Shown piece after piece: positions 38,701-50,439 of a DNA stretch of 64,000 bases; within the stretch, counting starts at the first letter, position 1, and the number at the start of each line of letters is the position of its first letter. A program made the translations under genes and the position numbers. The stretch is from Paraspadella gotoi. Taxonomy: Eukaryota; Chaetognatha. Under the pieces are notes generated by a model, which had not been told where the DNA came from, ran no database searches, and saw only the letters and a list, made by a program, of their open reading frames with translations. The stretch is taken from contig CM119268.1 in assembly GCA_051294375.1 (NCBI GenBank), forward strand, positions 12,841,770-12,905,769, read 5' to 3'.

Positions 38701-40943
38701 GATCTGTTATGATCGATTAATATCACTAATTGAAAGAATTAATGCGACTTATCTGATTAGCTGATTATCACTAAATTATCGTAGGCAGATCCAACATCGT
38801 TTGCTCACTCGTTATATATATATATATTGTTATATGCAAATGAGATTAAGGAATTCTTTTCTTATTTTTCAAATTTTTTTTATTATTTATTTTTTAATAA
38901 ACGCGTCGTAACACCGTGAAATTGCATGTTCTTGTTTTCTCGTTTTTAGTTGCGCCGCGAATCCCTTTTGGGTCGGTCGGTCGGTCTTACTTACGTTTTA
39001 CCTGTCCATAGCTTAGAAAGTTAATGTGCATATGCATCATTTTTGTAAATTCACGTGATCACTTTAGTTGATAATTGGCTGACTCCTAAGTTGTGAGTAA
39101 ATGCTTCTTGTGCCTATCTCTACCGAGAGAATTTTGTTAATTTTGTTTGACCGTTTTACAGTATGTTCGCGTTTCGTGGGCGTCAGAGCTCAGTGGAAAG
39201 CTGGAGTCGGTTCAATCAACCGACAAATGTCCACAGCACGGACAAAAACAACTCTGCAACTTTTGCGTTGACTGCCAGGTTACAATTTGCGTAGATTGTT
39301 GGACGGAAACGCATCAAGATCACAAGATTAGGTTGTTTTTTCTTCTCAAAATCCCCAACATTATTATCCTTCGAGAAGACTAATTATATAAATTTATCGT
39401 AGTCCCTTGGAGGCCGTATACAATCGTGTACATGCAAAAGTGTCTGAAGCAGTGGGCCCTCTTAAGGAGAAGAGGGCCCAACTAGTGACTTTGCTGCAAC
39501 CGCTTCGAACCGATATGAAGCATCTGAATCAGGTCAAGACAGAGGCCGAGCGAATGATGAAAGACATGATGAGAGACATGCACGCGTCTTTCTACAACTC
39601 ATTACACAGCGTCGATATTCCAAAAGTTAGTTCACTGATTTTCACAATTATTTGGTATACAACGGTTTATGAAACTAAGGCGAATTCTATTACTTTCAGG
39701 AGTTTAATTTTTTACGATCCTGTATAGACCGTCTTGATAAAAACATCGACGCCATGAACTCGGCAATTAGTAATAAAGCGATGAACAGAATCGTTGACAA
39801 ACGGGAGGCATTGGAAAATGTTCATGCTCTGTCCGAGGTAAAAATTCATTTAAAACTATAAATTAATGAGTTATGTATATTGTATATCTATCTATCAATG
39901 GTCCATGAATAATGAGTAATGTTGTAAATTTCCATTGTAGACCGAAGAGTCAAATATGGAAAAAATTAAAAACTGCTACAAACCGGCCAAACTCGATCCT
40001 CTGCAATTCCTCAAAGGATGGACTCCTGTTTGGGATATTCGGGAGAAAGTCTTTATACGAGATTGCAAAAGGTGTTTGACATATTTTTATATATTTGTTT
40101 TGAATCATCTTATTATTTTTTTTTTCATACCAATTTATCAGGACGTTCTACGAATCAAAAAAAAGTCGCCCTCGACGAATTGTTGCTAAATTTGAAGTGA
40201 ACGACATTATATGGAGCGTCGGTTGGTCTTTTCATCTTTTTCTGTCTTGTTATTTTTCCTAACATCTGGATAATTTTTTCAGGAACAGTTTCCTTAGAAG
40301 ACGAGGTTGAAATTGAGTTTCCCGACTCCTTAAGAATTTTCGTTGTCATGAACGGTTAGCTTTGATTACTAGAATTCGTTTCTCAATCTTGTCTTTAAGT
40401 TTACCACGAATAAGTTGCTTAGCCAGGTCGTCCGAGTTTGAAGGATTACGAATTTGCGATCGAGTCGTTGCATGAGAGCGACTCGGTCTCCCCACCACGC
40501 CATTCCGTAATTCGTCGGGACTCATTCCAGGAGAACGAGGAGATATTTTTTGCTCTCGAAAACCCGAAGAGGTACAATCACAATGCATTTAGAATGTTGA
40601 TGTTATTAGTGTCCTTCCGACTTTTTTTTATTTAAGCTGGGTGAATGAAAAGCGCGACATGTCCTTCAACGTGATGATTCGTCCTTTGACATATCGTCAA
40701 AAGTCGCTCGACCAGGCAGTGTATATTCAAAAGTTGGTCGACGAAAGGACGGCGAGAAACAACGCCGCCAATCGTGCCGACAACTGCCCCGTTCGAACTT
40801 CATTGTCTGAGAGCCTTGAAGCCGTGTCATCTTCAGCGGGAAATTCCAAATCCGCCCAATCGGGACGGTTGCCTTGGACTGAAAACGAAAAAGAGAAAGT
40901 CGAAACGAGAAGCTTCAGAAGAAAAATAAGGCGTCTTGAATAA
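35799..40943 (+). CDS. RING, B-box and coiled-coil (TRIM-like) protein
   Basis: Probable E3 ubiquitin ligase. The first exon gives about 170 disordered residues, then a RING: CTVCFATAVNPRLCPKC...FFCRNC...CPHC, whose CPxC centre resembles TRIM37 as I recall it. After an intron of 2670 bp come a B-box (CPQHGQKQLCNFCVDCQVTI, then CVDCWTETHQDHK) and a coiled coil (PLKEKRAQLVTLLQPL ... KTEAERMMKDMMRDMH ... RLDKNIDAMNSAISNK). The C-terminal 250 residues (GWTPVWDIREKVFI, DDEVEIEFPDSLRIFVVMNG by exon joining, then a Ser-rich basic tail) are not recognised as MATH, SPRY or NHL. Total about 660 residues. Called TRIM-like; TRIM37 kinship is possible but unproven. Confidence 0.75.
36730..38870 (+). repeat. 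Dispersed repeat family B, copy 3 (RING/B-box gene intron, interrupted)
   Basis: Starts with the perfect-looking hairpin AGTCGGATCTGCTTATAAGC followed by AGATTCCGACT (36730-36760), then CAGAACATCAAATTATGATA. It is split by a hAT-type element (37117-37671); family sequence resumes at CGTGCGAGTGGAAATGGG (37702). The region 37770-38620 is extra, unassigned AT-rich DNA. The family 3' block CTAAATTATCGTAGGCAGATCCAACATCG is at about 38772-38802. Confidence 0.7.
37117..37671. mobile_element. hAT-type non-autonomous element with 8-bp target duplication
   Basis: 555 bp with imperfect terminal inverted repeats of about 45 bp: left TAAGGCGGG...TTAAGAGTTCTGTAA, right TTTACAGAACTCTTAG...TTCCGCCCTA. It is flanked by identical 8-bp sequences GTATACGT at 37109-37116 and 37672-37679. 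Eight-base duplications and TAGGGCGG-like ends fit hAT. No transposase frame. Inserted inside family B copy 3. Confidence 0.88.
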
Positions 40944-41291
40944 CTTCGCCCTGTATGTTAACCTAATGCAATTAGTATAAAGTCAAAGTTTTTGATGTTA
41001 GAATATTTTATCAATACTTGATATAGTTTTCAAATAAGTTAAAACGTCATTTTTGTGATAACTTATCCTTTTATAAATAAAATTCCGGTATTCGCTTTTT
41101 TGCTTCGTTTGACCAAAGCCTAGTCGAACCATTTGTGATATTTTAAGACGATCGGGACGAATTGTCTTAATTGTGTCGAGGTTCCCGTTTATGTTTTGTG
41201 AATAAAGCCAATTGATGTAACGACATCGTCATCTTTTTATTTTGATAATATAGTTTAAACTGACTTAATAGAAATACTACTTCTAAAAATT
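40944..41291. other. Intergenic gap RING/B-box gene to BAP18
   Basis: 348 bp, with AATAAA near 41077 and TGTGAATAAAGCC near 41200. Nothing else recognised. Confidence 0.5.
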
Positions 41292-42120
41292 ATGACTTCT
41301 CTGGAGCGCGTCGGGGGTGGCTCTCCAGTCTCTCGTTCTTCGTCATCTGGCGTAGACTCTAGCTCCGTCGGCGACATTTTCAAGGCCGCCGGCGTTGCCT
41401 TTCAACGTTTGGGAGAGTTGACCAACTCTTTGCACGACCAGAACGAATCTCGCTCCAACAACAGGTTCCAGCGAAAATAAAGAGGGCGAATTTAAATAAT
41501 TTTAAATATAGCCGTCGTTTTTTTATAATTTTTCTCACCATTCTCCCTGAAGCAAATGGACAGAGACGGAAGTCGCCTTCTTCCGCGCGTCCCTTCATCG
41601 ATTTTCCTCCGATCTGCTCGCGCTCTCATCGCACGTCCGTCGGAAGACGGAGGAGCAGATGAAAGTTTCTTGCAAGCGAAAGGCTTACGAGGTTTCTTTC
41701 TTTTTTTTTTTCAATCTGTCTCTTTCATCTCTATCATCTATGGTTTTATAATATATTATAATATTTTTCGTAACTTGAACAGGATGCTGGCGTTTCCTCG
41801 GAGAAGGCTTGCGCCTATGCCGCCCAAACGGTTAAAGCTAGTTCGAAGCCAGAAAATTTAAGAATCTCCAGCGGCGACTACACGCTCAGTAATTCTATCT
41901 CATGAGGCTTTAGAAAATAAACGCCGCATCTTGAGTTCATTATTTTTCTCGCTTAGTGACGCCTACGAAAAAATCAAAAATCGATGACATGCCCTTGTTA
42001 ATAGACGATAAGCCGGAGCGCGTAAATGTCAGCGAGGATGAATTAGATAGCGCTCCTCATGATGAAGATGTCGAAGACTATCTTGAAGAAAACGGTCTTG
42101 GACCAACGGTTATTCAATAG
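41292..42120 (+). CDS. BAP18: Chromatin complexes subunit BAP18 (SANT domain)
   Basis: BAP18 (human C17orf49) is a small nuclear subunit of MLL1 and NURF-type chromatin complexes that reads H3K4me3-rich promoters. Four exons encode about 185 residues. Visible: N-terminal VGDIFKAAGVAFQRLGELTN, like human VGEIFSAAGAAFTKLGELT; a SANT/Myb-like unit KWTETEVAFFRASLHRFSSD ... RRKTEEQMKVSCKRKAYE; and an acidic tail. Stop at 42118-42120, 162 bp before POLR3H. Confidence 0.92.
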
Positions 42121-42282
42121 TTTTTCTATTTTTCTATTTCTGTGCGTGTACCTCCTTTACTTAATTTAATAGATACTTTTAGCTCTTTTTCTGTTGTTTA
42201 TTTAGATTTTTGTTTTTCTTTCTAATAGAATTTATTTCCTCTGCATCGTGAGAAAGATCAATAACGTCTTGGTTACTCCGTC

Positions 42283-44814
42283 ATGTTTGTTCTTGCTCAT
42301 ATGACGGACGTTGTTCGAACTTACCCCAATGACTTTGGGATGAAGCTAAATGACGCCATAACGGACGAATTGAATCGGTAAGAAAAGGAATCGGTCAAAT
42401 TCGAAAACTGATGTCGCCAAAACGATCGTCACTCGTTTTCAATCGATTTTCTTAGGAAACTTGGCAACAAGGTTGTTTATAATGTTGGGCTCTGTTTGCT
42501 TCTTTACGATACGTTGAAAATCGAGGAAAGGTAACGTCGACACTGTGTGGATCATTATTCAATATTCATTGTTTCTTGCCAAATAAACGCAATTGGGTTT
42601 TTTTTCTTATCTCGCCCATCATGGGCGAGATATTAGTTCGCTTCTGCTTCTTTGTGACCGTCATCGTTGCCGTTACGTTTTTTTTATAATTGGATATTGT
42701 AAAAATGTGTAATTAGAGGAAGCTAAAATATAATACTGCAATATGCAAATTAGTATATAGTACTATATTATAATTTGCATAATACATATTGCATTAAGTT
42801 ATAATGAAAAAGAAATTCGTATAAAAAATATTTGAATCAATATGAAACATGTGATTTTATTATCATTAATAATAACATATAAAAATAAATATATTTTCTT
42901 AATTTCGCAATAAAAAGAGATTAAATACAAAATAAAAATGCATATTTTTATAACTTCTAATTGTAAACAATTATAATAATTTTTAATTGTAAATAATTAT
43001 AATATTTTTTTATCTTTTTTTTATTTTTTTTTTTATTTACGATGAATGATTCATCGTGCCGATTAATGATTATAATAGCATAATTTGGTTATCATCGCTT
43101 CAATATTTGGTTATCATTATATTATTTTTTGGTTATCATCGTATCAATTTTTGGTTATCATCGCATCAATATTTGGTTATCATTTCATCAATAATCAATT
43201 ACAATCACATCCATAAATTACTATTATATCAATCAATTATTATTATCGCATCAATCGTTTTGTTTTCCGGATTTTTTCATTAATTTTTTTTATAGTAACG
43301 TCTGGCGAGATCACTATACTTTTAAGAATTTTTTTTTTAGTTTTATCTTTCCAGGGGATGGGTCCAGTCACACCAAAGTCTCTTTTAGATTCATTGTCTT
43401 TCGGCCCTTCATCGACGAGGTTCTCGTGGGCGTCGTTAAATCCTGCAACAGCGAAGGTTTGATTTAAAATAAGTTTGTTTTTTTTTAGTTTGGTTTGATT
43501 TCATATTAAGTATTAACTCTACTTTTAATTTGTTATTGCTGCATTTTAACCCCAAAATTTCACCCGGCATGAAAGCATAATGAAAGTATCCGCAGTATAT
43601 ATATAAGTATATATTATATAAGCTACTATATATATACTATATAAGCTACTACCAGGCCCAAACGATAAAATTGTCGAGTGACTGACAGAATAGTAGATTG
43701 ATAAATGATAAATTGACAGAGACTATCGATAATAACGTGGATGCATACATTTAAATTGATCTGCATTGTACATATCCTGATATGCTTGAAAAGCTGGAAC
43801 CTTCGATCAGAAAAATGAGATAAAAATGTATCAAAGACTTTTACCCCCCTAAAAAAAATTATGCCTCTTATCATCAAAGTCAAAGCTAACTAGAATTCTT
43901 TGCTAGTTACTTGACTCGTACCCTTGCTGTTTATGTAAAAAGATTCGATTAAGATACAGTTAAGTACAAAACTAATGGTCATGATATACAAACATAAAAG
44001 TATAAGAAAATTCTGCCTCCAGCTATTTTTTATCATTAACAGAAGTTTTAACTTATTTAAAGTGAGAAATAACATTTATTAACATATTAAAAATCAACTT
44101 ATTCTTAATATAAAAAAAGTGCTGGACTCCAAACACTGTCACCAAACTTGGTCAAAGCTAAGTATATATTTTTAGCTGCGAATTTTTTTTTAAGCAAAGT
44201 TTCATATTTGAGAAAGATTTATAGTTTAAAAATTAATACCCTGAAATATTCCATATAATTTAATCTATTGTGCACTATTTAAATCTACTTTCGTCAATTA
44301 AAAATTGCCTACTTTTATTCAGTTAACTACTAAGTAAACCAAAAAAATTGTCTATTAGTATTACCTACTTAAGAAAATATCTTTACTTAGGCGTCTTCGT
44401 TTCCATGGACTTTTTTGACGACATCTTTATCCCGGGAAACCGTCTTCAAGCTCCCTCCAAGTTTGACGAAAATGAGCAGCTATGGTTTTGGGAATATGAA
44501 AACGATGAGGGCAAACATCCTCTTTACATGGAACTAGGTGAACGGTCCATCTTTAAGATGAGAAGTTTCTTTTGCCTCGATGTTCCTGGTTTTTGCAACT
44601 TTTGTTTCCGATCGAAGGGGAAAAGATTCGATTTCGAGTCATCTCGGAAACCTTCGTCGACACTTCGCCCACAGGACCAACGGAAACATCGGTTTCTGAA
44701 ACTGCGAGCGACTCCGCTTCCACGGAAGCGAAAAAGGCTGATTGCAAAGTTCCTTACTCTATCACGGCGTCCGTTAGCGAACCCGGGCTCGGTTTATTGT
44801 CGTGGTGGACTTAG
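42283..44814 (+). CDS. POLR3H: RNA polymerase III subunit RPC8 (POLR3H)
   Basis: RPC8 with RPC9 forms the Pol III stalk that helps initiation. Visible: [55 protein letters not shown], the S1/OB part [55 protein letters not shown] and the invariant tail [12 protein letters not shown]. About 205 residues, full length. The second intron (about 42530-43340) contains repeat family A. The acceptor that restores SFIFPGDG is the AG at 43339-43340, right behind the repeat end, not the CAG 13 nt later. The third intron (43457-44390) is also long, but no repeat family is recognised in it. Confidence 0.96.
42608..43330 (+). repeat. Dispersed repeat family A, copy 4 (POLR3H intron)
   Basis: Begins with a perfect hairpin ATCTCGCCCATCATGGGCGAGAT (42609-42631), then CTTCTGCTTCTTTGTGACCGTCATCG; it has an AT-rich middle, TTTGGTTATCATCGCATCAA minisatellite units at 43.08-43.26 kb and the 3' block TAACGTCTGGCGAGATCACTATACTTTTAAG. 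The left flank is the T-rich tract GGTTTTTTTTCT and the right flank is the tract ATTTTTTTTTTAG that is the acceptor. The element therefore seems inserted in the polypyrimidine tract of a formerly about 85-95 bp intron. Confidence 0.85.
43457..44390. other. Long POLR3H intron without recognised repeat
   Basis: 934 bp, AT-rich, with TATATAAGCTACTA duplicated near 43615-43650. It shares no block with families A-D. Possibly an old or single-copy insertion. Confidence 0.4.
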
Positions 44815-45106
44815 TGTCTCTTATTCAAAATTAATGTTATGTTTTTTGATTTTGTTATCTTATTTAGTTTATTTTTTCAGCATATGAATGAAAAATGTTT
44901 TTTGATTGTAAATAAATGGATTTACGCTTTTAACTCGGAATTCGTCCATCACGAACGTACACGTACGTACTAAGTAAAAGCGAGACTGGTCGCTATTGTT
45001 CAAAAACTTTTTCACTTCGTTCGCTCGTCTCATGTTTCTCCGATCAGTCTCGTCCGTATGAGTCGCTTATAATCTAAGATCGTCCGCCGCGACGTCGTCA
45101 ACGAAG

Positions 45107-48100
45107 ATGGACTGCCCTCACATCGAGAAGGCGGCGTTGATCCAGCACCTCCCGGAACCGACATCTACTGGTATTATCGCCGTTCCCGCCGCGGATGACG
45201 TCCCCGACAGCGAGGGACAATCCTCCTCCGAACTTTCGTCCTATGAAGGAAACACTTCGCATCCCGTTTGGCTGTGTAAAACTTGCAGTACCGAGCAGAG
45301 CCCGTGGCTCTGTCTCTCGTGCGGGTCTATTGGATGCGGGCGTTACGTCAAGGCGCACGCCAAGCAACATTTCCACGGTAATTATCCTCGTTTAGGTCAT
45401 TTCTCATCCCTTGGCTTTTTTTTTTTATTTTCCCGGATCTTTTTCCTTTATTCACTTTTTTCTCAACAGAATCGACGTCTCACAGCGTCTGTCTGGAGAT
45501 TCATTCTTTGGCCGCCTTTTGCTACGCGTGCGACGAATTCGTTGCAAACGACTCGCCTGCGCGCCATCTCGAGAGTCTTAGACGACAGATCAGGAGGCGG
45601 GACGGCGAAGCGGACGAGGTGTCCGTCGAGGAGGAATCCCCTTCGGAAGAAATTGCTCGCGGAGGCTCTTTTCCTCCGGGCGAATCGGCCGCCGCCGCCG
45701 CAGCTTCTGAATCATTTTCCTATTTGTCGGCCACACCTGGTGGGTCGACGACGACGCGGCGCCGATCTCACGGCGTTCGCGAAAACGGCGTCACCCTCGG
45801 CGCTTCCTCTCCCGCTGCTCGACGGCGATCCAGTAGAATTTTGGAGAAACTCGGGCCGGAAAAGCGTCGATCGGAAAGGATATGCGAAAGAAACTCGAAG
45901 GGAAAAGCTAAAAATAGGAGGAAAGACGGCGGGAAAAACAAATCCGTTTTATCGAACGAAGGAACGACTACCCCGCGCTCGGAGTTGGCCGGGCGAAAAC
46001 GGGATCGCCGATCGGTTTCTGTCGAGGTTAGATTAAATTCTGAAAAAGTTACATCTTAATTGAAGCTCACTCTTTCTTTACTCACCAGACCAATTTAGAG
46101 CCGAAGAAACCTAAGCGCTTTAACGGCGACTCGCAACGGCGGCGTCGATCCAAAACTCGGGTTAACGACGAAGCGACAGGAAATTCCTCCGTCGGTGCCT
46201 ACGGATTGATTCTCGACTCGAAGACGAAGTCGTCGTCGTCGTCTTCCGCGTCTACGGCTTCGTCGTCATCGTCGTCATCGTCGCTTCGCAACAAGGCTCT
46301 CTCTCAGGCCTCCAACGGGACGTCTTCGCGCTCGTCCACGCCGACGAACAAAGGACACGCCCATCAAAACGGAAACCTGGTCAACATTTCCGGGTTGAGA
46401 AATCTGGGAAACACGTGTTTCATGAACGCTGTCTTGCAATCGCTTAGCAACATTCAACAATTCTGTGGCTATATGAAGGTAAAATACATAAAATATAATA
46501 AAAAAATGTATAGGATGGTGAGGCAAAACGATACTTTTTATGGCTTTTATCTCTTTTATTTTATTTTTTCATTATCGGGAATAATTTTTAGGGTCTCCCC
46601 GAGCTTAGTCTCGCCAAGAAGGTGAACGGAAAAAAGAAACCCGAGGCCGTGACGACTCGTTACACGCAACCTAAGAAGAACGGAGAGCGAGACGGCGACG
46701 ACTTGCTTCTGGCCGAAGAGCTGAGAAAAACTCTCGTAGCTTTGTGGCAGGGCGACAAAACTACCATTTCCCCTCAATCCCTATTTCAGGTGGGGGAAAG
46801 AACTTTGGCTGAGACTGAGGGACGAGAGTTGTTTCAGTCTTTTCAGTATTTTATTTTTCCAGGTGGTATGGCGAGTGGTACCTCAGTTTCGCGGCTACCA
46901 ACAGCAAGACGCCCACGAATTCATGCGGTATCTGCTAGACCGACTTCACTCGGAACTTCTGCAGCGGATACCGTTGCCGTCCACCTACGGCAAGTCAACG
47001 TCGCCGCGAAGGAAAAAAGTAAGCATATAGCTCAAATTCATATGATTCAAGTATGTGATATATCATACTTGACGCTTTTTGTCTATACTTCTCTCCTCAT
47101 TTAAGATGTTGCTTCTAAAGAATTCCTCCTCTTCCTCATCAACCGGCTCGACGGACGCCGACGCAGAGTCGTGGCTTTCGTCGGCCATCAAGTCGCGCTC
47201 GACCGTCGTCTCCCTCGTCTTCGGCGGTGTCCTGCAGAACGAGGTTAACTGCCTCGACTGCGGTCTCGAGTCCAAAAAGCACGACCCTTTTCTCGATCTC
47301 TCCCTCGACATTCCCGCCAAGTTCCTCGCCAAGGTACGCTTTTGCGCGGGTAAGGAAAAAATTGAATGATTTGAAAGTCTTTTTTTTTTCTTTTCAGGGC
47401 TCAAAAACGAACGGGTCGCGAGGAAGCGGAAGGGGTGGTTCGCTGGAGGCTTTGTACAGTGGATCGGCTGAGTCGGCCAATCAAAGAAGGAACGGTCACG
47501 GGGGCGTCGTCGTATCCCGGGAGAAAACGCCCGTACCGAAGTCCGGGGATACGGCGTCTGAAGCGTCCTCCGCGCCCTCTTTGAATGGCGGCGACGCGGC
47601 CTCCGCCAACGCTGACCTTTCTCAATTCGAGTCCGGCCACATGTCCGACTCCTTAGGGTGAATGAATGAAAATGCTTTTTTGTCGTAGTTTACTAATTCA
47701 AGAACGATAATGTTTTTCCCCCCTCCCAGATCGTCGATTCCGAATTTAGTTTCGGATTCCCAATCGTCATTAAATTCCGCTGTAAACGTCTCCTCCCAAA
47801 ATACATCCTCCCACGCCAGCTCCTCCTCTTCCTCCTCCCCTAGAACCTGCACGTTGGCCGACTGCTTTGAGTCCTTCATCGCTCTGGAGCATTTGAGCGA
47901 CTCGGAGCTCTATTTTTGCCCCTCTTGCAAGAAAAGGCAGAGATCTACAAAAAAGTTCTGGGTAATTAGAGGACGAAATACTGGAAAATAAAAAAAAATG
48001 TTTACTATAAAAAAACAATAGAACGAGGTGTAAAAGAAGTGGAAATTTCACCCTCAATAATAACGAATCATAAATAACCTTAATCCCATACATCCCCTAA

Positions 48101-49644
48101 CATCCCTCTCCTCATTACATTATAAAAGAATATAAAGAATATAATTAAATGTAATATATAGTGAAATATATTAAATTTTTATATTTATTTTTAAATTTAA
48201 TCCAATATAGGGTAGTGCGGGGTAATTCAGAACAGGGGTTTTCCGGAACACTGACATATATAATGAAAAAAAATAATTGTGTACTAATCTTTAATAACTT
48301 TTTTTGGTTCATTAAATATTTCACCAACTTGACAGCAGAAATTGCAAAGTTGCTAGTCAAATTTTGTAGTCGTTTTAAAGTAGTCGTTTTAAAGCCTCTG
48401 TCACAGTCATATTTGACGTTATATGATTATGGAATATTATTATATGATAGACGAGACTACTAATTTTTAGTCGGATCTGCTTGTCAGCAGATCCCGACTT
48501 TATAATTCACTTTGTCGATCCTCATTCGCTTACATCATGTCAGAACATCGAATTATGATAAATTATGCAAAAAAACCGATGTCCGTCCGTCTGTCCGTCC
48601 GTCCCACCTTAGCAAAAAAAACCTGTTTCACTAATTGATTATGCTTCTTTTTCTTTTTATATTAAATGTAAATGCAAGATGTAGTAATAAAATCAAATAA
48701 TTAATCAGTTAATTAATCAATTTATTAATAAATAATGAATTAATCGGTCAATTAATAAATCAATTAATTATTCAATCAATCAATTTATTTAGTTATCTAT
48801 TAAGTATTTATTCAATCAATCAATTTATTTATAAATTAATTAATTATTTAATAAAATTATTATATAAAACGGAACACTTCGCAATTTTTAAAAAAAATGC
48901 TACCCCAAGGGGCAGCAGGATAAAAACGAATACATCAATCTGAAGCGGGGACACTTTCCTAGATATATTACCTGAAAATTTTTTTTGTCAAATATATTTA
49001 CTATGCGAAAAACTTGATTACTTACAAAAGTGTTCCGAATTTCCCCGCACTACCCTATTAAAACAAATAATCTTGAAATTTTTCATATGCAAAAGAGGAA
49101 AAAAAACTTGTTTAGGTTCGTCGTGCACCGTCCGTACTTTGTGTACACCTCAAGAGGTTTCGCTGGGCCAATTTCTGTCGACAAAAGATCGACACTTTCG
49201 TGGATTTTCCCATTCGCGTAAGCCTCTCTTAAGAGCGAATAGTAATATTTTTTAACCTTAAATAACAAGGATTCTTTTTTTTTTTTCGGCTAGGGCCTCG
49301 ACCTCAGTGATTACATGTTACATAATTTGCACGGAACGCGAGGATCAGGACGCGATAATGTCTACGATCTCGCCGCTGTTATTGTTCACCACGGGTTAGT
49401 TTTTTTAACGAAAAGAAAAACGAGCTCATGCACGTATATAAATGTTTGTAGATTGTGACTTATGTTTTTTTCGTTAATTATCCAAAGTTCCGGAGTCGGA
49501 TGCGGTCACTACACGGCCTACGCTACGCACGAAGGACGATGGTTCCACTTTAACGATTCCACTGTTTCTCCGACCGACGACGCGACCGTCGCCAAGTGCA
49601 AAGCCTATATCCTCTTTTACATCAAGCGAGAAGAAAAAGATTGA
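45107..49644 (+). CDS. USP3: Ubiquitin carboxyl-terminal hydrolase 3
   Basis: Nuclear deubiquitinase; vertebrate USP3 acts on histone H2A/H2B ubiquitin. N-terminal UBP zinc finger: [39 protein letters not shown] and [14 protein letters not shown]. The catalytic USP domain follows: Cys box [83 protein letters not shown] and the His box [25 protein letters not shown]. The catalytic Cys and His are present. The protein is about 900 residues against about 520 in human. The extra length is Ser/Arg-rich linkers after the zinc finger and inside the catalytic domain. Intron 47962-49115 holds a TA-flanked element. Confidence 0.94.
48210..49055. mobile_element. TA-flanked inverted-repeat element in USP3 intron
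   Basis: 846 bp with terminal inverted repeats of about 26 bp: left GGGTAGTGCGGGGTAATTCA, right TTTCCCCGCACTACCC in inverse. It is flanked by TA on both sides (48208-48209, 49056-49057), which fits the Tc1/mariner/IS630 supergroup. No transposase frame. A family B copy is nested inside. Confidence 0.85.
48469..48620 (+). repeat. Dispersed repeat family B, copy 4 (5' part, nested)
   Basis: Hairpin AGTCGGATCTGCTTGTCAGC then AGATCCCGACT (48469-48499), CAGAACATCGAATTATGATA and a run of CCGTCCGTCTGTCCGTCCGTCC. The 3' end of the family is not found; the copy may be cut or diverge beyond 48620. It lies within the TA-flanked element, so it is the younger insertion. Confidence 0.75.
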
Positions 49645-50439
49645 TGGCAGAATATGATTGATAGTCCGAGCTTTTGCGCGCGTATGTTGAAAAGGGTTTT
49701 GTTGTGGCACCTTACGCCCTTAAAACCCAATTCGTTAACTAGAACTCACAATTAGAAAAAAAAAAGTGGTACCCTTTTAGAAAATAGTGGTACTCTAACA
49801 AAAAAGAGCGAGGTTCACGCCTATTCCGTTGATGTTCAGTTTTTATAAAACTGACTTTTTTACCCGAAAATTTAGATTTTGAAAAAAAATCTAGTATCCT
49901 TTTTTTTTAATGTTTCGTAAAATTAATAAGAGATACATCACATATTAATTTTCAATTTGATTTGAAATTATTAACAGTAGTTAATTTTTAGTTTTATTAA
50001 TTTTTTCAATTATAGTGTAGTCCCGTATTTTTTTTAAATTAATCTTTTTTTTTTAAAACGTAATGTCAATTCATTTTGAAATAAATAAGTTTATATTGAT
50101 ATACAATTATTTGTTAGGGTGGTTGTTCATATAATTTTTTTTTAAGTTGTGGTAAAAACTTTTTTATAATAGGTAAATAGTAAAAAGTTTTTCTATATGA
50201 TTAGCATTCATTTCTTGGGATAAATTAAACTTTCTTTCATGGCTGATTGAAGTATTTTTTAAAAAATAATTAACTACAGTGTGTCCCAATATATAATAAT
50301 GGCTTACTGCTCTTAAACCAGATCGAAAAACTTGAATTAATTATCATGAATAAGCGCGAAAGTATATGGACAATTTTATAAGATACCTAAGGTTTAAAAA
50401 TTGAACAAAAATTTAACAAAGCAAACAGACTGAGAGTTT

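Noticed and set aside
43345-43353. TTTCCAG at 43347-43353 as the POLR3H exon start
   Set aside because: Using it breaks the frame and removes FIFP, which the family keeps; the AG at 43340 restores both.
45195-45395. Other-frame open reading frames overlapping the USP3, EEIG1 and RSPRY1 exons
   Set aside because: They are shadows of GC-rich coding exons and show no recognisable domain.
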